Source: Pseudomonas fluorescens
GTDB taxonomy: Bacteria > Pseudomonadota > Gammaproteobacteria > Pseudomonadales > Pseudomonadaceae
DNA: 64,000 bases
Assembly: GCF_902498065.1 (NCBI RefSeq)
Contig: NZ_CABVIR010000001.1
Location: 744,001-808,000, forward strand
Direction of reading: 5' to 3'
Below are positions 16,178 through 24,787 of the stretch, piece after piece (position 1 is the stretch's first letter; every line of letters starts with the position of its first letter). The notes below the pieces were generated by a model. That model did no database searches. It was not told the origin of the DNA and saw only the letters and a list, made by a program, of their open reading frames with translations. A program made the translations under genes and the position numbers.

Positions 16178-17859
16178 GGTTGCACCTCCGCGACCGCGGC
16201 TTTGGCTTCCGGACTCGGAACCGCACGGGTGCCAAGTACCGCCATCACGTACTGCTGCGGATTGTTCAAAGTCTGCGCGGCGGCCTGGGTGTAACGCAGC
16301 AGGGGTTCAGCCTTGAAGGTCAACAGAATGCTCAGGCCCAGCAGCGCGAAGATCGGCACGCATTCGAGCCGTCGCAGCAACGGCGACGGCCGTTCTTCAG
16401 GCGTCCAGAAGCGCTGGATGCCCAGGCGTGAGAAAGCAATCAACGATGCCAGCCCGGAGACAATCAGCAGCGCCAGCAAGCCCCACGCGGCGTTCGACAC
16501 CGGTTCATCCGCGCCATTGCCCAGGCCCAGCGGGTTGAGCAGGGCGTGCATTAAACCGAGTTTGCCGATAAAACCGGACAGCGGCGGCATGCCGATGATC
16601 AGCAGCGCGCAAGCGATGAAGCTCAGACCGAGAAAGGCCATGGTCCAGGGGATCACTTGGCCGACCACGGCTTTCTGTTCGTCATCGAGGTTGATGCCTT
16701 TGGGCGGTTGCAGGGATTCCAGCGGCCGCGCAATCAGGTCGCCGTCATCGAACAGCGGCATTTCATTGGCCGAACGCGAACGCTCGATCAACTCGGCCAG
16801 CAGGAACAACGCGCTCAACGCCAGGGTCGAGCTGACCAGATAGAACAGCGCCGCGCCAATCAGGTTTGGCTGGGCGAAACCGATGGCCGACAACAGAATA
16901 CCCGCCGACACCAGAATGCTCAGGCTGGCCATGCGCTCCAGACGTTGCGCGGCGAGAATCGCCACGGCGGCGCAGACGATGGTCGTCATGCCGCCGTAGA
17001 TCAGCCAGTCGCCGCCAAAGTACGCCGAGGCCCCCGCCTGACCGGAGAACAGCAAGGTCCACAGGCGCAGCAAAGTGTAGACGCCGACCTTGGTCATGAT
17101 CGCAAACATCGCCGCCACCGGTGCGCTGGCCGAAGAATAGGCCGGCACCAGCCAGAAATTCAGCGGCCACATCCCGGCCTTGGCCAGGAACGCCACGGCG
17201 AGAATCGCCGCGCCGGCATGCAACAAACCGCGATCGGCTTCCGGCACCAACGGGATTTTCAGCGCCAGGTCGGCCATGTTCAACGTGCCGGTGACGCCGT
17301 AGATCAGCGCTGCGCCAATCAGGAACAGCGACGAGGCCAGCAGGTTGATCGAGATGTAATGCAGCCCCGACGACACCCGCGCCCGGCCCGAGCCGTGGAG
17401 CATCAGGCCGTAAGAAGCGGCCAGCAGCACTTCAAAAAATACGAACAGATTGAACAGGTCCGCCGTCAGGAACGCGCCGTACAAACCCATCATCTGGATC
17501 TGGAACAACGCGTGAAAACTCGAACCGGCGCCGTCCCATCGGGCCATCGCGAACAGCAGCGCGCTGACGCCGATGATTCCGGTCAGCACCAGCATCAGTG
17601 CCGACAGGCGATCGACCACCAGCACGATCCCGAACGGCACTTGCCAGTTGCCCGGCAGATAAACGCCGATGGAGCCGGGCACGCCGGTGGTTTGCGTCCA
17701 TTGCAACAGCAGTACGGAAATCCCCAGGCCCAACAGGCTGGAAAGCAGATTGATCCGGGCTTTTAACGGTCGGTGTTTTTCGCCGAGCATCAGCATGATC
17801 GAGGCAGTCAGCAGCGGCAGCAGAATTGGCGCGGCGATCAGGTGCGTCATCGCATTCAT
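16174..17859 (-). CDS. shaD: Na+/H+ antiporter subunit D (MrpD/ShaD)
   Basis: 561 residues, about 14 TM helices, homologous to NuoN/NuoM-type proton-channel subunits. Visible landmarks are the Glu-containing FFEVLLAASYGLMLHGSG (about 130-147) and the Lys-bearing FLAKAGMWPLNFWLVPAYSS, both central to the proton pathway of this superfamily. The C-terminus has a hydrophilic stretch before the last helices. Overlaps C and E by 4 bases. Confidence 0.94.
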   Translation of the reverse strand: MNAMTHLIAAPILLPLLTASIMLMLGEKHRPLKARINLLSSLLGLGISVLLLQWTQTTGVPGSIGVYLPGNWQVPFGIVLVVDRLSALMLVLTGIIGVSALLFAMARWDGAGSSFHALFQIQMMGLYGAFLTADLFNLFVFFEVLLAASYGLMLHGSGRARVSSGLHYISINLLASSLFLIGAALIYGVTGTLNMADLALKIPLVPEADRGLLHAGAAILAVAFLAKAGMWPLNFWLVPAYSSASAPVAAMFAIMTKVGVYTLLRLWTLLFSGQAGASAYFGGDWLIYGGMTTIVCAAVAILAAQRLERMASLSILVSAGILLSAIGFAQPNLIGAALFYLVSSTLALSALFLLAELIERSRSANEMPLFDDGDLIARPLESLQPPKGINLDDEQKAVVGQVIPWTMAFLGLSFIACALLIIGMPPLSGFIGKLGLMHALLNPLGLGNGADEPVSNAAWGLLALLIVSGLASLIAFSRLGIQRFWTPEERPSPLLRRLECVPIFALLGLSILLTFKAEPLLRYTQAAAQTLNNPQQYVMAVLGTRAVPSPEAKAAVAEVQP

Positions 17860-18200
17860 TCTTTAGGCTCCCGGCCATCCACATGGTCGGTGCCGGTCAA
17901 ACCGCGCGAAGCGAGCAGCACGACGAGGAACAGCGCGGTCATGGCGAAACTGATCACGATGGCAGTCAGTACCAGCGCTTGCGGCAAGGGGTCGGTGTAA
18001 TGCAACAGGTCCTGAGGCACGCCATCCTTGATGATCGGCTCCTTGCCGATGAACAGACTGCCCATGCTGAAGATGAACAGGTTGACGCCATACGACAGCA
18101 GACACAGACCCATGACCACCTGGAACGTCCGTGGCCGCAGCACCAGCCAGACGCCGGACGCGGCCAGCACGCCGATGGCGATTGCGATGACTTCTTCCAT
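17856..18200 (-). CDS. shaC: Na+/H+ antiporter subunit C (MrpC/ShaC)
   Basis: 114 residues starting MEEVIAIAIGVLAASGVWLV, homologous to NuoK: three TM helices, with LCLLSYGVNLFIFSMGSL and DPLPQALVLTAIVISFAMTA. The ATG shares its A with the stop codon of the fused AB gene (TGATG). The frame stays open far upstream inside the AB gene; that extension is a shadow. Confidence 0.94.
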   Translation of the reverse strand: MEEVIAIAIGVLAASGVWLVLRPRTFQVVMGLCLLSYGVNLFIFSMGSLFIGKEPIIKDGVPQDLLHYTDPLPQALVLTAIVISFAMTALFLVVLLASRGLTGTDHVDGREPKE

Positions 18201-21118
18201 CAGACGGCTCCTTTCGTGGCGACGGATCTGGGCAGGGCCGCGGTTTTGTGGCCGCGTACCGATTGGTGGGCGAGGGCGGTGAGGATCAACAGCGTCGAGC
18301 CGACCACCACCGAGTACACGCCGATGTCGAAGAACAGCGCGCTGGCGATGTGGATGTCGCCAAACACCGGCAGTTCGAAATGCCAAGTGTGGGTGGTCAG
18401 GAACGGATACCCGACCGCCATTGCGCCGAGCCCGGTGACGGTGGCAAACAGCAGACCGGTACCCATCCAGCGCAGCGGTCGCAGGCTCATTTGCGCCTCG
18501 ACCCACTGCGTGCCGGCGACCATGTATTGCAGGATGAACGCCACCGACATCACCAGCCCCGCGACAAAACCGCCGCCTGGCTGATTGTGCCCGCGCATGA
18601 ACAGGTAGATCGACACCACGAACGCGATCGGCAGCAACAGGCGCACCAGCACCGCTGGCACCATCATGAAACCCAACGCGGTGTCGCTGGCGTGACGCGG
18701 GTTGACCAGGTCGGTGACCACGTCCGGCGCGAGTAAACGCTGTTGGGCCGGCAGTTGCAGGCTTTCTTTCGGCGGGCGGAAGCGTCGCAACAGCGCAAAC
18801 ACGGTCAGCGCCACGGCCACCAGCACGGTGATTTCGCCGAGGGTGTCGAAGCCGCGGAAATCCACCAGCATCACGTTGACCACGTTGCTGCCGCCGCCTT
18901 CCGGCAGGGCGCGGCTGAGGTAGAACGAGGAAATATCGTTGGGGGTCTGGCGCGTCAGCATCGCGTACGACAGCAACGCCATGCCGCCACCGACGGCAAT
19001 CGACAGCAGCAAGTCGCGCAGACGCCGGATGCGCGCCTTGCGCAGGGTGCTTGGCAGCGGCGAGACTTCTTCGATCCGACGCGGCAACCAGCGCAGGCCC
19101 AGCAGAATCAGCACCGTGGTCACCACCTCGACCGCCAGTTGCGTCAGCGCCAGGTCCGGTGCGGAGAACCAGACAAACGTGATGCACGTCATCAAGCCAC
19201 AGACGCTGACCATGGTCAGGGCCGCGAGCCGGTGATACTTGGCTTGCCACGCCGCCCCCAACGCACAGGCAATCGCCAGCAGCCACAACGTCACGAACAC
19301 GATCGAGCCCGGAATCTTCGGCCGGTCGCCCCAGCTCAGGCTGCTGTGCAGCATCGGGATCAGTCCGGCCAGCACGGCGGCAAGCACCATCAGAAACAAC
19401 TGGGTTTGCAGGCGTTTGGTGCTGATCCGCCGCTCCAGGCGGCGGGCCAGGCGCATCATGATCACCAGGCTGCGTTCGAACAGGCGCTTGCCATTGAACA
19501 AGCCAATGATCGGAGGGTATTTGAAACGTCCGCGCTTGAGTTGGTTGCGCAGCAGCAGGTAAAGCACGATGCCGCCGGACATGGCGATCAGGCTCATGAT
19601 CATCGGTGCGTTCCAGCCGTGCCAGATCGCCAGGCTGTATTCAGGCAAGGTGCCGCCGACGACCGGCAGGGCAGCGGCGGCCAGTAACGACCCGACCACC
19701 TGTGCCGGAAAAATCCCCACGATCAGGCAGGTAAACACCAGCAACTCCACCGGCGCACGCATCCAGCGTGGCGGTTCATGCGGGGTGTGCGGCAGGTCGG
19801 TGGCGGTCGGGCCGAAGAACACGTCAACCGTGAAACGCAGCGAATAAGCGACGCTGAACGTGCCGGCGATGGTCGCGACGATAGGCAGCGTCATCTCGAC
19901 CCAGGCGGTCGCGTTGATGAACACGGTTTCGGCGAAGAACATCTCTTTCGACAGGAAACCGTTGAGCAACGGCACACCGGCCATCGAGGCGCTGGCGACC
20001 ATCGCCAGGGTGGCGGTGAACGGAATCAGTTTGATCAGGCCACTGAGCTTGCGAATGTCGCGAGTGCCGCTTTCGTGGTCGATGATCCCGGCGGCCATGA
20101 ACAGCGACGCCTTGAAGGTGGCGTGGTTGAGGATGTGGAACACCGCGGCCACGGCGGCCAGCGGACTGTTCAATCCCAGCAGCAGGGTGATCAGGCCGAG
20201 GTGACTGATGGTCGAGTAGGCGAGCAGGCCCTTGAGGTCGTTCTGAAACATCGCGCAATACGCACCCAGTAACAGGGTGCAAGCACCGGCGCCGCTGACG
20301 ATGTAGAACCATTCTTCACTGCCGGACAGCGATGGCCACAGCCGCGCCAGCAGAAACACCCCGGCCTTGACCATGGTCGCCGAGTGCAGATAAGCCGAGA
20401 CCGGTGTCGGCGCCGCCATCGCGTGGGGCAGCCAGAAGTGGAAAGGGAATTGTGCGCTTTTGCTCAGGGCGCCGATCAGAATCAGGGGCAGCAGGATAGG
20501 GTAGAGGGCATGTGCGCGAATCAGATCGCCGGCGGCCAGGACCTTGTCCAGGTCATAGCTGCCGACCACATGGCCAAGCAGCATGACCCCCGCCAGCAAG
20601 CACAAACCGCCCGCACCGGTGACCATCAACGCCATGTAGGCGCCGCGTCGTGCATCGGCGCGGTGGTGCCAATAGCCGATCAACAGGAATGAAAAGAGGC
20701 TGGTCAACTCCCAGAAAAACACGATCTGGATCAGGTTGCCGGAAATCACCAAACCGAGCATGGCGCCCATGAACGCCAGGAAAAACGCGAAGAACCGCGG
20801 CACCGGGTCGTCCGGTGACATGTAATAGCGGGCATACAATGACACCAGCGTGCCGATGCCCAGCACCAGCATCGAGAACAGCCAGGCAAACCCGTCCATG
20901 CGCAGAACGAAGTTCAGGCCGAGGCTGGGCAGCCAGAAAAATTCTTCGCGAATAACCCCGCCATGAGCGATTTGCGGGTACAGCAAAGCGACCTGGACGG
21001 TGCCGATAAGGGCAACGACGCCAGCCAACAAAGATTCGGTGTTACGCGCGTTGTGCGGCAGCAAAGCTGCCAGACAGCTGCCGACAAAGGGCAGAAGCAG
21101 TAGAACTATCAGGGACAT
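18200..21118 (-). CDS. shaAB: Na+/H+ antiporter fused subunits A and B (MrpAB/ShaAB)
   Basis: 972 residues. Residues ~1-500 are a NuoL-like proton-translocating subunit (VFFWELTSLFSFLLIGYWHH, KSAQFPFHFWLPHAMAAPTP, FNHATFK-type helix with LNHATFKASLFMAAG). A hydrophilic linker and MrpA C-terminal helices follow (QLAVEVVTTVLILLGLRWLP), and the last ~170 residues are the MrpB domain (NQPGGGFVAGLVMSVAFILQ). Fusion of A and B marks a group-2 operon as in P. aeruginosa shaAB. First gene of the operon; the complex exports Na+ in exchange for H+ and supports pH and salt tolerance. Confidence 0.95.
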   Translation of the reverse strand: MSLIVLLLLPFVGSCLAALLPHNARNTESLLAGVVALIGTVQVALLYPQIAHGGVIREEFFWLPSLGLNFVLRMDGFAWLFSMLVLGIGTLVSLYARYYMSPDDPVPRFFAFFLAFMGAMLGLVISGNLIQIVFFWELTSLFSFLLIGYWHHRADARRGAYMALMVTGAGGLCLLAGVMLLGHVVGSYDLDKVLAAGDLIRAHALYPILLPLILIGALSKSAQFPFHFWLPHAMAAPTPVSAYLHSATMVKAGVFLLARLWPSLSGSEEWFYIVSGAGACTLLLGAYCAMFQNDLKGLLAYSTISHLGLITLLLGLNSPLAAVAAVFHILNHATFKASLFMAAGIIDHESGTRDIRKLSGLIKLIPFTATLAMVASASMAGVPLLNGFLSKEMFFAETVFINATAWVEMTLPIVATIAGTFSVAYSLRFTVDVFFGPTATDLPHTPHEPPRWMRAPVELLVFTCLIVGIFPAQVVGSLLAAAALPVVGGTLPEYSLAIWHGWNAPMIMSLIAMSGGIVLYLLLRNQLKRGRFKYPPIIGLFNGKRLFERSLVIMMRLARRLERRISTKRLQTQLFLMVLAAVLAGLIPMLHSSLSWGDRPKIPGSIVFVTLWLLAIACALGAAWQAKYHRLAALTMVSVCGLMTCITFVWFSAPDLALTQLAVEVVTTVLILLGLRWLPRRIEEVSPLPSTLRKARIRRLRDLLLSIAVGGGMALLSYAMLTRQTPNDISSFYLSRALPEGGGSNVVNVMLVDFRGFDTLGEITVLVAVALTVFALLRRFRPPKESLQLPAQQRLLAPDVVTDLVNPRHASDTALGFMMVPAVLVRLLLPIAFVVSIYLFMRGHNQPGGGFVAGLVMSVAFILQYMVAGTQWVEAQMSLRPLRWMGTGLLFATVTGLGAMAVGYPFLTTHTWHFELPVFGDIHIASALFFDIGVYSVVVGSTLLILTALAHQSVRGHKTAALPRSVATKGAV

Positions 21119-21280
21119 AGGCTTCTAATCTGCGGAAGTTTGTGAAGCATCATACGTGCCAGTCCCTGGATCACCAAACGGCAAGCTGTGGCAGAATCCT
21201 ACAAGGTAGACGGAAAAAGCCTGGTTCACATTGTTTCAGGAAGAGTGATATTGCCTGTGCCGACGCCATCGTCGGAGCGC

Positions 21281-21372
21281 CGCCCGGGGCAAGCCCGCTC
21301 CCACAAAGTTCTTGGTTGTTATGCGCATCGCGTGTGCACCTCCGGCCCTGTGTGCGGGCTTGCCCGCGATAG
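21281..21372. repeat. REP palindrome pair
   Basis: CGGGGCAAGCCCGCTCCCAC and, after about 55 bases, the inverted copy TGTGCGGGCTTGCCCGCGAT. Located between the mrp operon start and the DMT exporter gene. Confidence 0.85.
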
Positions 21373-21402
21373 CTACTTATCAGACACCGCAGATATCGAG
21401 GC

Positions 21403-22332
21403 TTAACCTTGGGTTTCCCGCTCCAACGCTTTCTCGGCCGCCACAGCCTTACCCTTGGTCTTCAACTCACTCACAATCACCGCCGCTACTATCAACCCCG
21501 CGCCCACCAGCGCAATCGCCGGCAACCGCTCCCCGGCGATCCGCCCGACGATCCCGGCCCACACCGGCTCACCCGCATAAATCAATGTCGCCCGCGTCGG
21601 CGAAACGCTCTTCTGTGCCCAGTTCATCGCCACCTGAATCGCCGCGCTCGCGGCACCGAGGCCGAGGGCGCTGCACAGCAGTAACCATGAAAAATCCGGA
21701 ATGACTTCCTGAGTCGGCACCACCAGCAAGAACGACAACACCGAGGTGGTCGCCAATTGCACCACCGTCACTCGCCGCACATCGACCTGACCGGCGTAGG
21801 TGCTGATCAGGATGATCTCCGCAGCAATCGCGATAGCGCTGATCAGCGTGGCGATTTCACCGGGGCTGAAATTGAACGAAGCACCCGCAGGCCCCGACAG
21901 CAACATCAACCCGGTAAACGCCAGCATGATCCCGACGCTCGGCATCAACCCCGGGCGCCGCCCCAGCACCAGCCATTGCAGCAACGGCACAAAGGGCACA
22001 TACAACGCGGTAATGAAGGCCGACTGACTGCTGGGAATACTCTGCAAGCCGACGGTCTGCAAGCCGTAACCGAGCATGATCGCCACGCCGATGAAGGCGC
22101 CGGCCTTGAGTTCGAACAGGGTCAGTTCCCGCAGATGACGCCAGGAGAACAGGGCGACGATAATCGCCGCCGCCGCAAAGCGCAGGCCGACGAAGAACAT
22201 CGGGCCGCTGACGGTCATCGCATGCTGCACCAGCAGGAAGGTTCCGCCCCAGACCATGGTGATCAACACCAGCACGCACTCGGCCTTGCTGAACTTGCGG
22301 GAAGAAGCCTGGGAGGAGTTCAACGACGTCAT
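21403..22332 (-). CDS. EamA/DMT-family exporter
   Basis: 309 residues with ten TM helices in two EamA repeats. Typical markers: TMVWGGTFLLVQHAMTVSGP in helix 1, a repeat-1 end YVPFVPLLQWLVLGRRP and repeat-2 end YAGEPVWAGIVGRIAGERLP. The frame extends 90 bases upstream, but the ATG at 22332 (AAGG upstream) gives the normal family start and leaves room for the divergent promoter. Likely exports a metabolite or drug across the inner membrane; the divergent XRE-cupin gene is its probable regulator. Confidence 0.9.
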   Translation of the reverse strand: MTSLNSSQASSRKFSKAECVLVLITMVWGGTFLLVQHAMTVSGPMFFVGLRFAAAAIIVALFSWRHLRELTLFELKAGAFIGVAIMLGYGLQTVGLQSIPSSQSAFITALYVPFVPLLQWLVLGRRPGLMPSVGIMLAFTGLMLLSGPAGASFNFSPGEIATLISAIAIAAEIILISTYAGQVDVRRVTVVQLATTSVLSFLLVVPTQEVIPDFSWLLLCSALGLGAASAAIQVAMNWAQKSVSPTRATLIYAGEPVWAGIVGRIAGERLPAIALVGAGLIVAAVIVSELKTKGKAVAAEKALERETQG

Positions 22333-22374
22333 GACCTTGCGCGCTACCTGAGGGCGACGCACAATGCGCCGGAT

Positions 22375-22396
22375 GTTGCGCAGTATACTGCCCAAC
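22375..22396. promoter_or_regulatory. 22-bp palindrome, candidate operator
   Basis: GTTG-C-GCAGTATACTGC-C-CAAC: a perfect 12-bp palindromic core (22380-22391) with matching 4-bp outer arms. It lies midway between the divergent starts of the EamA exporter (22332) and the XRE-cupin regulator (22417), the natural place for that regulator to bind and control both genes. Confidence 0.65.
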
Positions 22397-22416
22397 CCCG
22401 CCAAGTGAGCAATATA

Positions 22417-22980
22417 GTGCACAAAGATTCAACGCAACGGGCTTCGGTCCTTCAGCACGTCAGCCTGAACGTTCGGCGTCTGCGCCACGCCGCTGACATG
22501 AGCCAGACCGCGCTGGCGGAAAAGTCCGGGGTCAGCCGCCGCATGCTGGTGGCCATCGAGGCCGGCGAAAAGAACGTCAGCCTGACCACCCTCGACCGTG
22601 TGGCCGAAGCGCTGGACGTGGCCTTCAGCGACCTGATCCAGGCGCCGGACGCCCGCGACCCGAGCCGAATCAACGAACTGGCCTGGGCCGGGGTAATTCC
22701 GGGCAGCAAGGCCGTTTTGTTGTCCAAAGCCACCGCCACCCGCGAGGTCGAGCAATGGGAATGGTGCCTGCAACCGGGCGAAATATACCCATCGCAACCG
22801 GATGCCGAAGGCTGGAGCGAACAGATCTATGTGTTCGAAGGCTGCCTGACCCTGATGCTCAGCGACACGCCCCATGAGATCGCCGCCGGCGAGTTCTATA
22901 TGTTTGCCAGCAACCAGCCGCACAGCTATCGCAATGATGGGCCGGTCGCCGTTCGGTTCGTGCGCAACGTGGTGATCTAA
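22417..22980 (+). CDS. XRE-family regulator with C-terminal cupin domain
   Basis: 187 residues from a GTG (AAGTGAGC upstream). Residues ~10-65 are a Cro/C1-type helix-turn-helix (VRRLRHAADMSQTALAEKSG, SRRMLVAIEAGEKNVSLTTL); residues ~105-187 form a cupin barrel (YPSQPDAEGWSEQIYVFEGC, AAGEFYMFASNQPHSYRNDG). This architecture is used by ligand-responsive repressors of small-molecule exporters and catabolic genes. The open frame upstream of 22417 overlaps the exporter gene antisense and is not used. Confidence 0.88.
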   Translation: MHKDSTQRASVLQHVSLNVRRLRHAADMSQTALAEKSGVSRRMLVAIEAGEKNVSLTTLDRVAEALDVAFSDLIQAPDARDPSRINELAWAGVIPGSKAVLLSKATATREVEQWEWCLQPGEIYPSQPDAEGWSEQIYVFEGCLTLMLSDTPHEIAAGEFYMFASNQPHSYRNDGPVAVRFVRNVVI

Positions 22981-23082
22981 CTGTTCGCCGATCAACACTG
23001 GACGGACACTTTGTTGTTTTTAAGCTGCAAGACTTTCTCTGATAATTCTTCAACATACTGATAAATAACGTAAATTATTTCA

Positions 23083-23097
23083 GGCACGACTCCTGCA
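23083..23097 (+). promoter_or_regulatory. Candidate sigma-54 promoter
   Basis: AGGCACGACTCCTGCA has the GG (23083-23084) and GC (23095-23096) doublets separated by exactly ten bases, close to the consensus TGGCAC-N5-TTGC. It sits 40 bases before the sfnB start. A short inverted repeat AAATAA-N6-TTATTT (23063-23080) lies just upstream. RpoN with an SfnR-type activator is known to control sfn genes in P. putida; here the site is inferred from sequence. Confidence 0.65.
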
Positions 23098-23136
23098 AAA
23101 GCTCTGGTGCATCCACCAGAATCCCGGAGTCGGCCC

Positions 23137-24339
23137 ATGACAGCCTCTGCCCAAACCCCTCGCACCGCCCATGTGATCCGCTCGGACGCCGAGGCGATTG
23201 CCGTCGCTCACACACTCGCTGCCCGCTTCGCCGTCGAGGCCAGCGTGCGCGATCGCGAGCGACGTTTGCCGGTCGCCGAGCTTGACGAGTTTTCCGCCAG
23301 CGGCCTATGGGGCATCACCGTTCCCAAGGAATACGGTGGCGCCGGCGTTTCCTATGTGACCGTGGCGCAAGTGATCAAGATCATTTCCGCCGCCGACTCT
23401 TCCCTCGGCCAGATCCCGCAAAACCACCTCGGCGTGCTCGACATCCTGCTGCAAACCGCCACCGAAGAGCAGAAGCGTTACTACTTCGGCAAAGTCCTGC
23501 AGGGTTACCGCTTCGGCAATGCCTTCTCCGAAGCCAAAAGCAAAAACGCCGGTGCCTTTGAAACCCGTATCCGTTTCGACAAAGACACGGCGCAAATCGA
23601 CGGCGAGAAGTTCTACTGCACCGGCGCGCTGTTCGCGCACATTGTCCCGGCGGTGGCGGTGAACGAGCAGAACCAGGCCTTCATCGCTTTCATCGAACGC
23701 GACAATCCAGGCTTGACCGTGATCGACAGCTGGGACGGCTTCGGTCAGCGCACCACGGCCAGCGGCGGTGTCACCCTTAACGCGGTGAAGGTGCCGTTGA
23801 GCGCGGTGATCCCGGCTCACAAGGCGTTCGACGAACCCACCGCCGACGGCCCGATTTCGCAAATCATTCAAGCCGCGGTGGACACCGGCATCGCCGTCGG
23901 CGCGCTGGAAGAAACCAAGCGCTATGCACGCGAATCCCGCCCTTGGATCGATAGCGGACAGGACCACGGCTGGCAGGACCCGTTCAGCATCGCCGCCATC
24001 GGCGACCTCGAATGGCGGGTCCACGGCACTGAAGCGATCCTCAACAAGGCCGGACAAGCCATCGATGCGGCGTTGCTTGACGCCAATGAAGACACCGTGG
24101 CCCACGCCTCAGTGGTGGTCGCCCAGGCCAAAGTCCTCTCGGCCGAAATCGCACTGCTCGCCAGCAGCAAACTCTTCGAGCTGGCCGGCACCCGTTCGGT
24201 GCTCGGCAAGTACAACCTCGACCGTCACTGGCGCAACGCTCGTACGCACACGCTGCACGACCCTGCACGCTGGAAATATCACCTGATCGGCCACTACCTG
24301 CTCAACGGCGTCAAGCCTGCGCGCCACGCCTGGAACTGA
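23137..24339 (+). CDS. sfnB: SfnB-family acyl-CoA dehydrogenase-like oxidoreductase
   Basis: 400 residues of the flavin-dependent acyl-CoA dehydrogenase/DszC fold. Visible: N-terminal helical domain with LWGITVPKEYGGAGVSYVTV (about 57-76), middle domain with GNAFSEAKSK and FYCTGALFAHIVPAVAV, and the C-terminal helical domain ending LHDPARWKYHLIGHYLLNG. The pattern fits SfnB, associated with dimethylsulfone/organosulfur assimilation in Pseudomonas. Start at ATG 23137; an earlier in-frame ATG overlaps the promoter region. First gene of a ten-gene operon. Which sulfur compound it acts on is inference. Confidence 0.85.
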   Translation: MTASAQTPRTAHVIRSDAEAIAVAHTLAARFAVEASVRDRERRLPVAELDEFSASGLWGITVPKEYGGAGVSYVTVAQVIKIISAADSSLGQIPQNHLGVLDILLQTATEEQKRYYFGKVLQGYRFGNAFSEAKSKNAGAFETRIRFDKDTAQIDGEKFYCTGALFAHIVPAVAVNEQNQAFIAFIERDNPGLTVIDSWDGFGQRTTASGGVTLNAVKVPLSAVIPAHKAFDEPTADGPISQIIQAAVDTGIAVGALEETKRYARESRPWIDSGQDHGWQDPFSIAAIGDLEWRVHGTEAILNKAGQAIDAALLDANEDTVAHASVVVAQAKVLSAEIALLASSKLFELAGTRSVLGKYNLDRHWRNARTHTLHDPARWKYHLIGHYLLNGVKPARHAWN

Positions 24340-24349
24340 GGAGTCCACT

Positions 24350-24787
24350 ATGAATGCCTTGACCCAACCGATTGTTGCCGGGCAACCCCTGGCCAACAGT
24401 CAGCATGACTTGCACAACGCCCGCAGTTTGCTCGATGCGACCCTGCGCTTCGTTCGTCAGCAGAGCCACATCAAGGATGACCCTTACGTCATCAGCCGTT
24501 TCGGTGATTTGCACATTCGCATCGAAGTCGCTGCCGCACTGCTGGAACGTGCCGAAGCTTTTCTGAACAGTCACGAAGACGACACCGAAATCAGTATCGC
24601 CATCGCCGAGTCGCATCTGGCCAGTGCCGATGCGTTGAGCGCCGTCAGCAACGCCGAATTCGAACTCACCGGACAACGCACCACCTTGCCCGGCTCACTG
24701 CACGAACCGCTGCGCTGGAAACTCCACCTCATCGGTAATTTTCGCCTCAACGGCATTCATCCCCCAAGTTTCAGGAGCGCCGTTTGA
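24350..24787 (+). CDS. Stand-alone acyl-CoA dehydrogenase C-terminal-domain protein
   Basis: 145-residue protein with a GAGGAG ribosome site. It corresponds only to the C-terminal helical domain of the SfnB/DszC-type dehydrogenases: its end, EPLRWKLHLIGNFRLNGIHP, parallels DPARWKYHLIGHYLLNGVKP of the preceding SfnB, and FELTGQRTTL parallels FELAGTRSVL. It lacks the substrate/flavin-binding N-terminal and middle domains. The gene is intact with good coding character and its stop overlaps the next start, so it looks functional rather than debris; it may be a subunit or regulator of a neighbouring flavoenzyme (inference). Confidence 0.82.
   Translation: MNALTQPIVAGQPLANSQHDLHNARSLLDATLRFVRQQSHIKDDPYVISRFGDLHIRIEVAAALLERAEAFLNSHEDDTEISIAIAESHLASADALSAVSNAEFELTGQRTTLPGSLHEPLRWKLHLIGNFRLNGIHPPSFRSAV

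Noticed and set aside
16657..17766. 369-codon plus-strand frame across mrpD
   Set aside because: Gln/Arg/His-rich shadow of the real minus-strand MrpD gene.
17856..19286. Long minus-strand frame suggesting an N-terminally extended MrpC
   Set aside because: The extra part overlaps the MrpAB coding sequence in another frame and is Arg/Gly-rich noise; MrpC has a normal start at 18200.
21757..22416. 220-codon N-terminal extension of the XRE-cupin regulator
   Set aside because: It lies antisense to the EamA exporter and has shadow composition; the GTG at 22417 gives the normal domain start.
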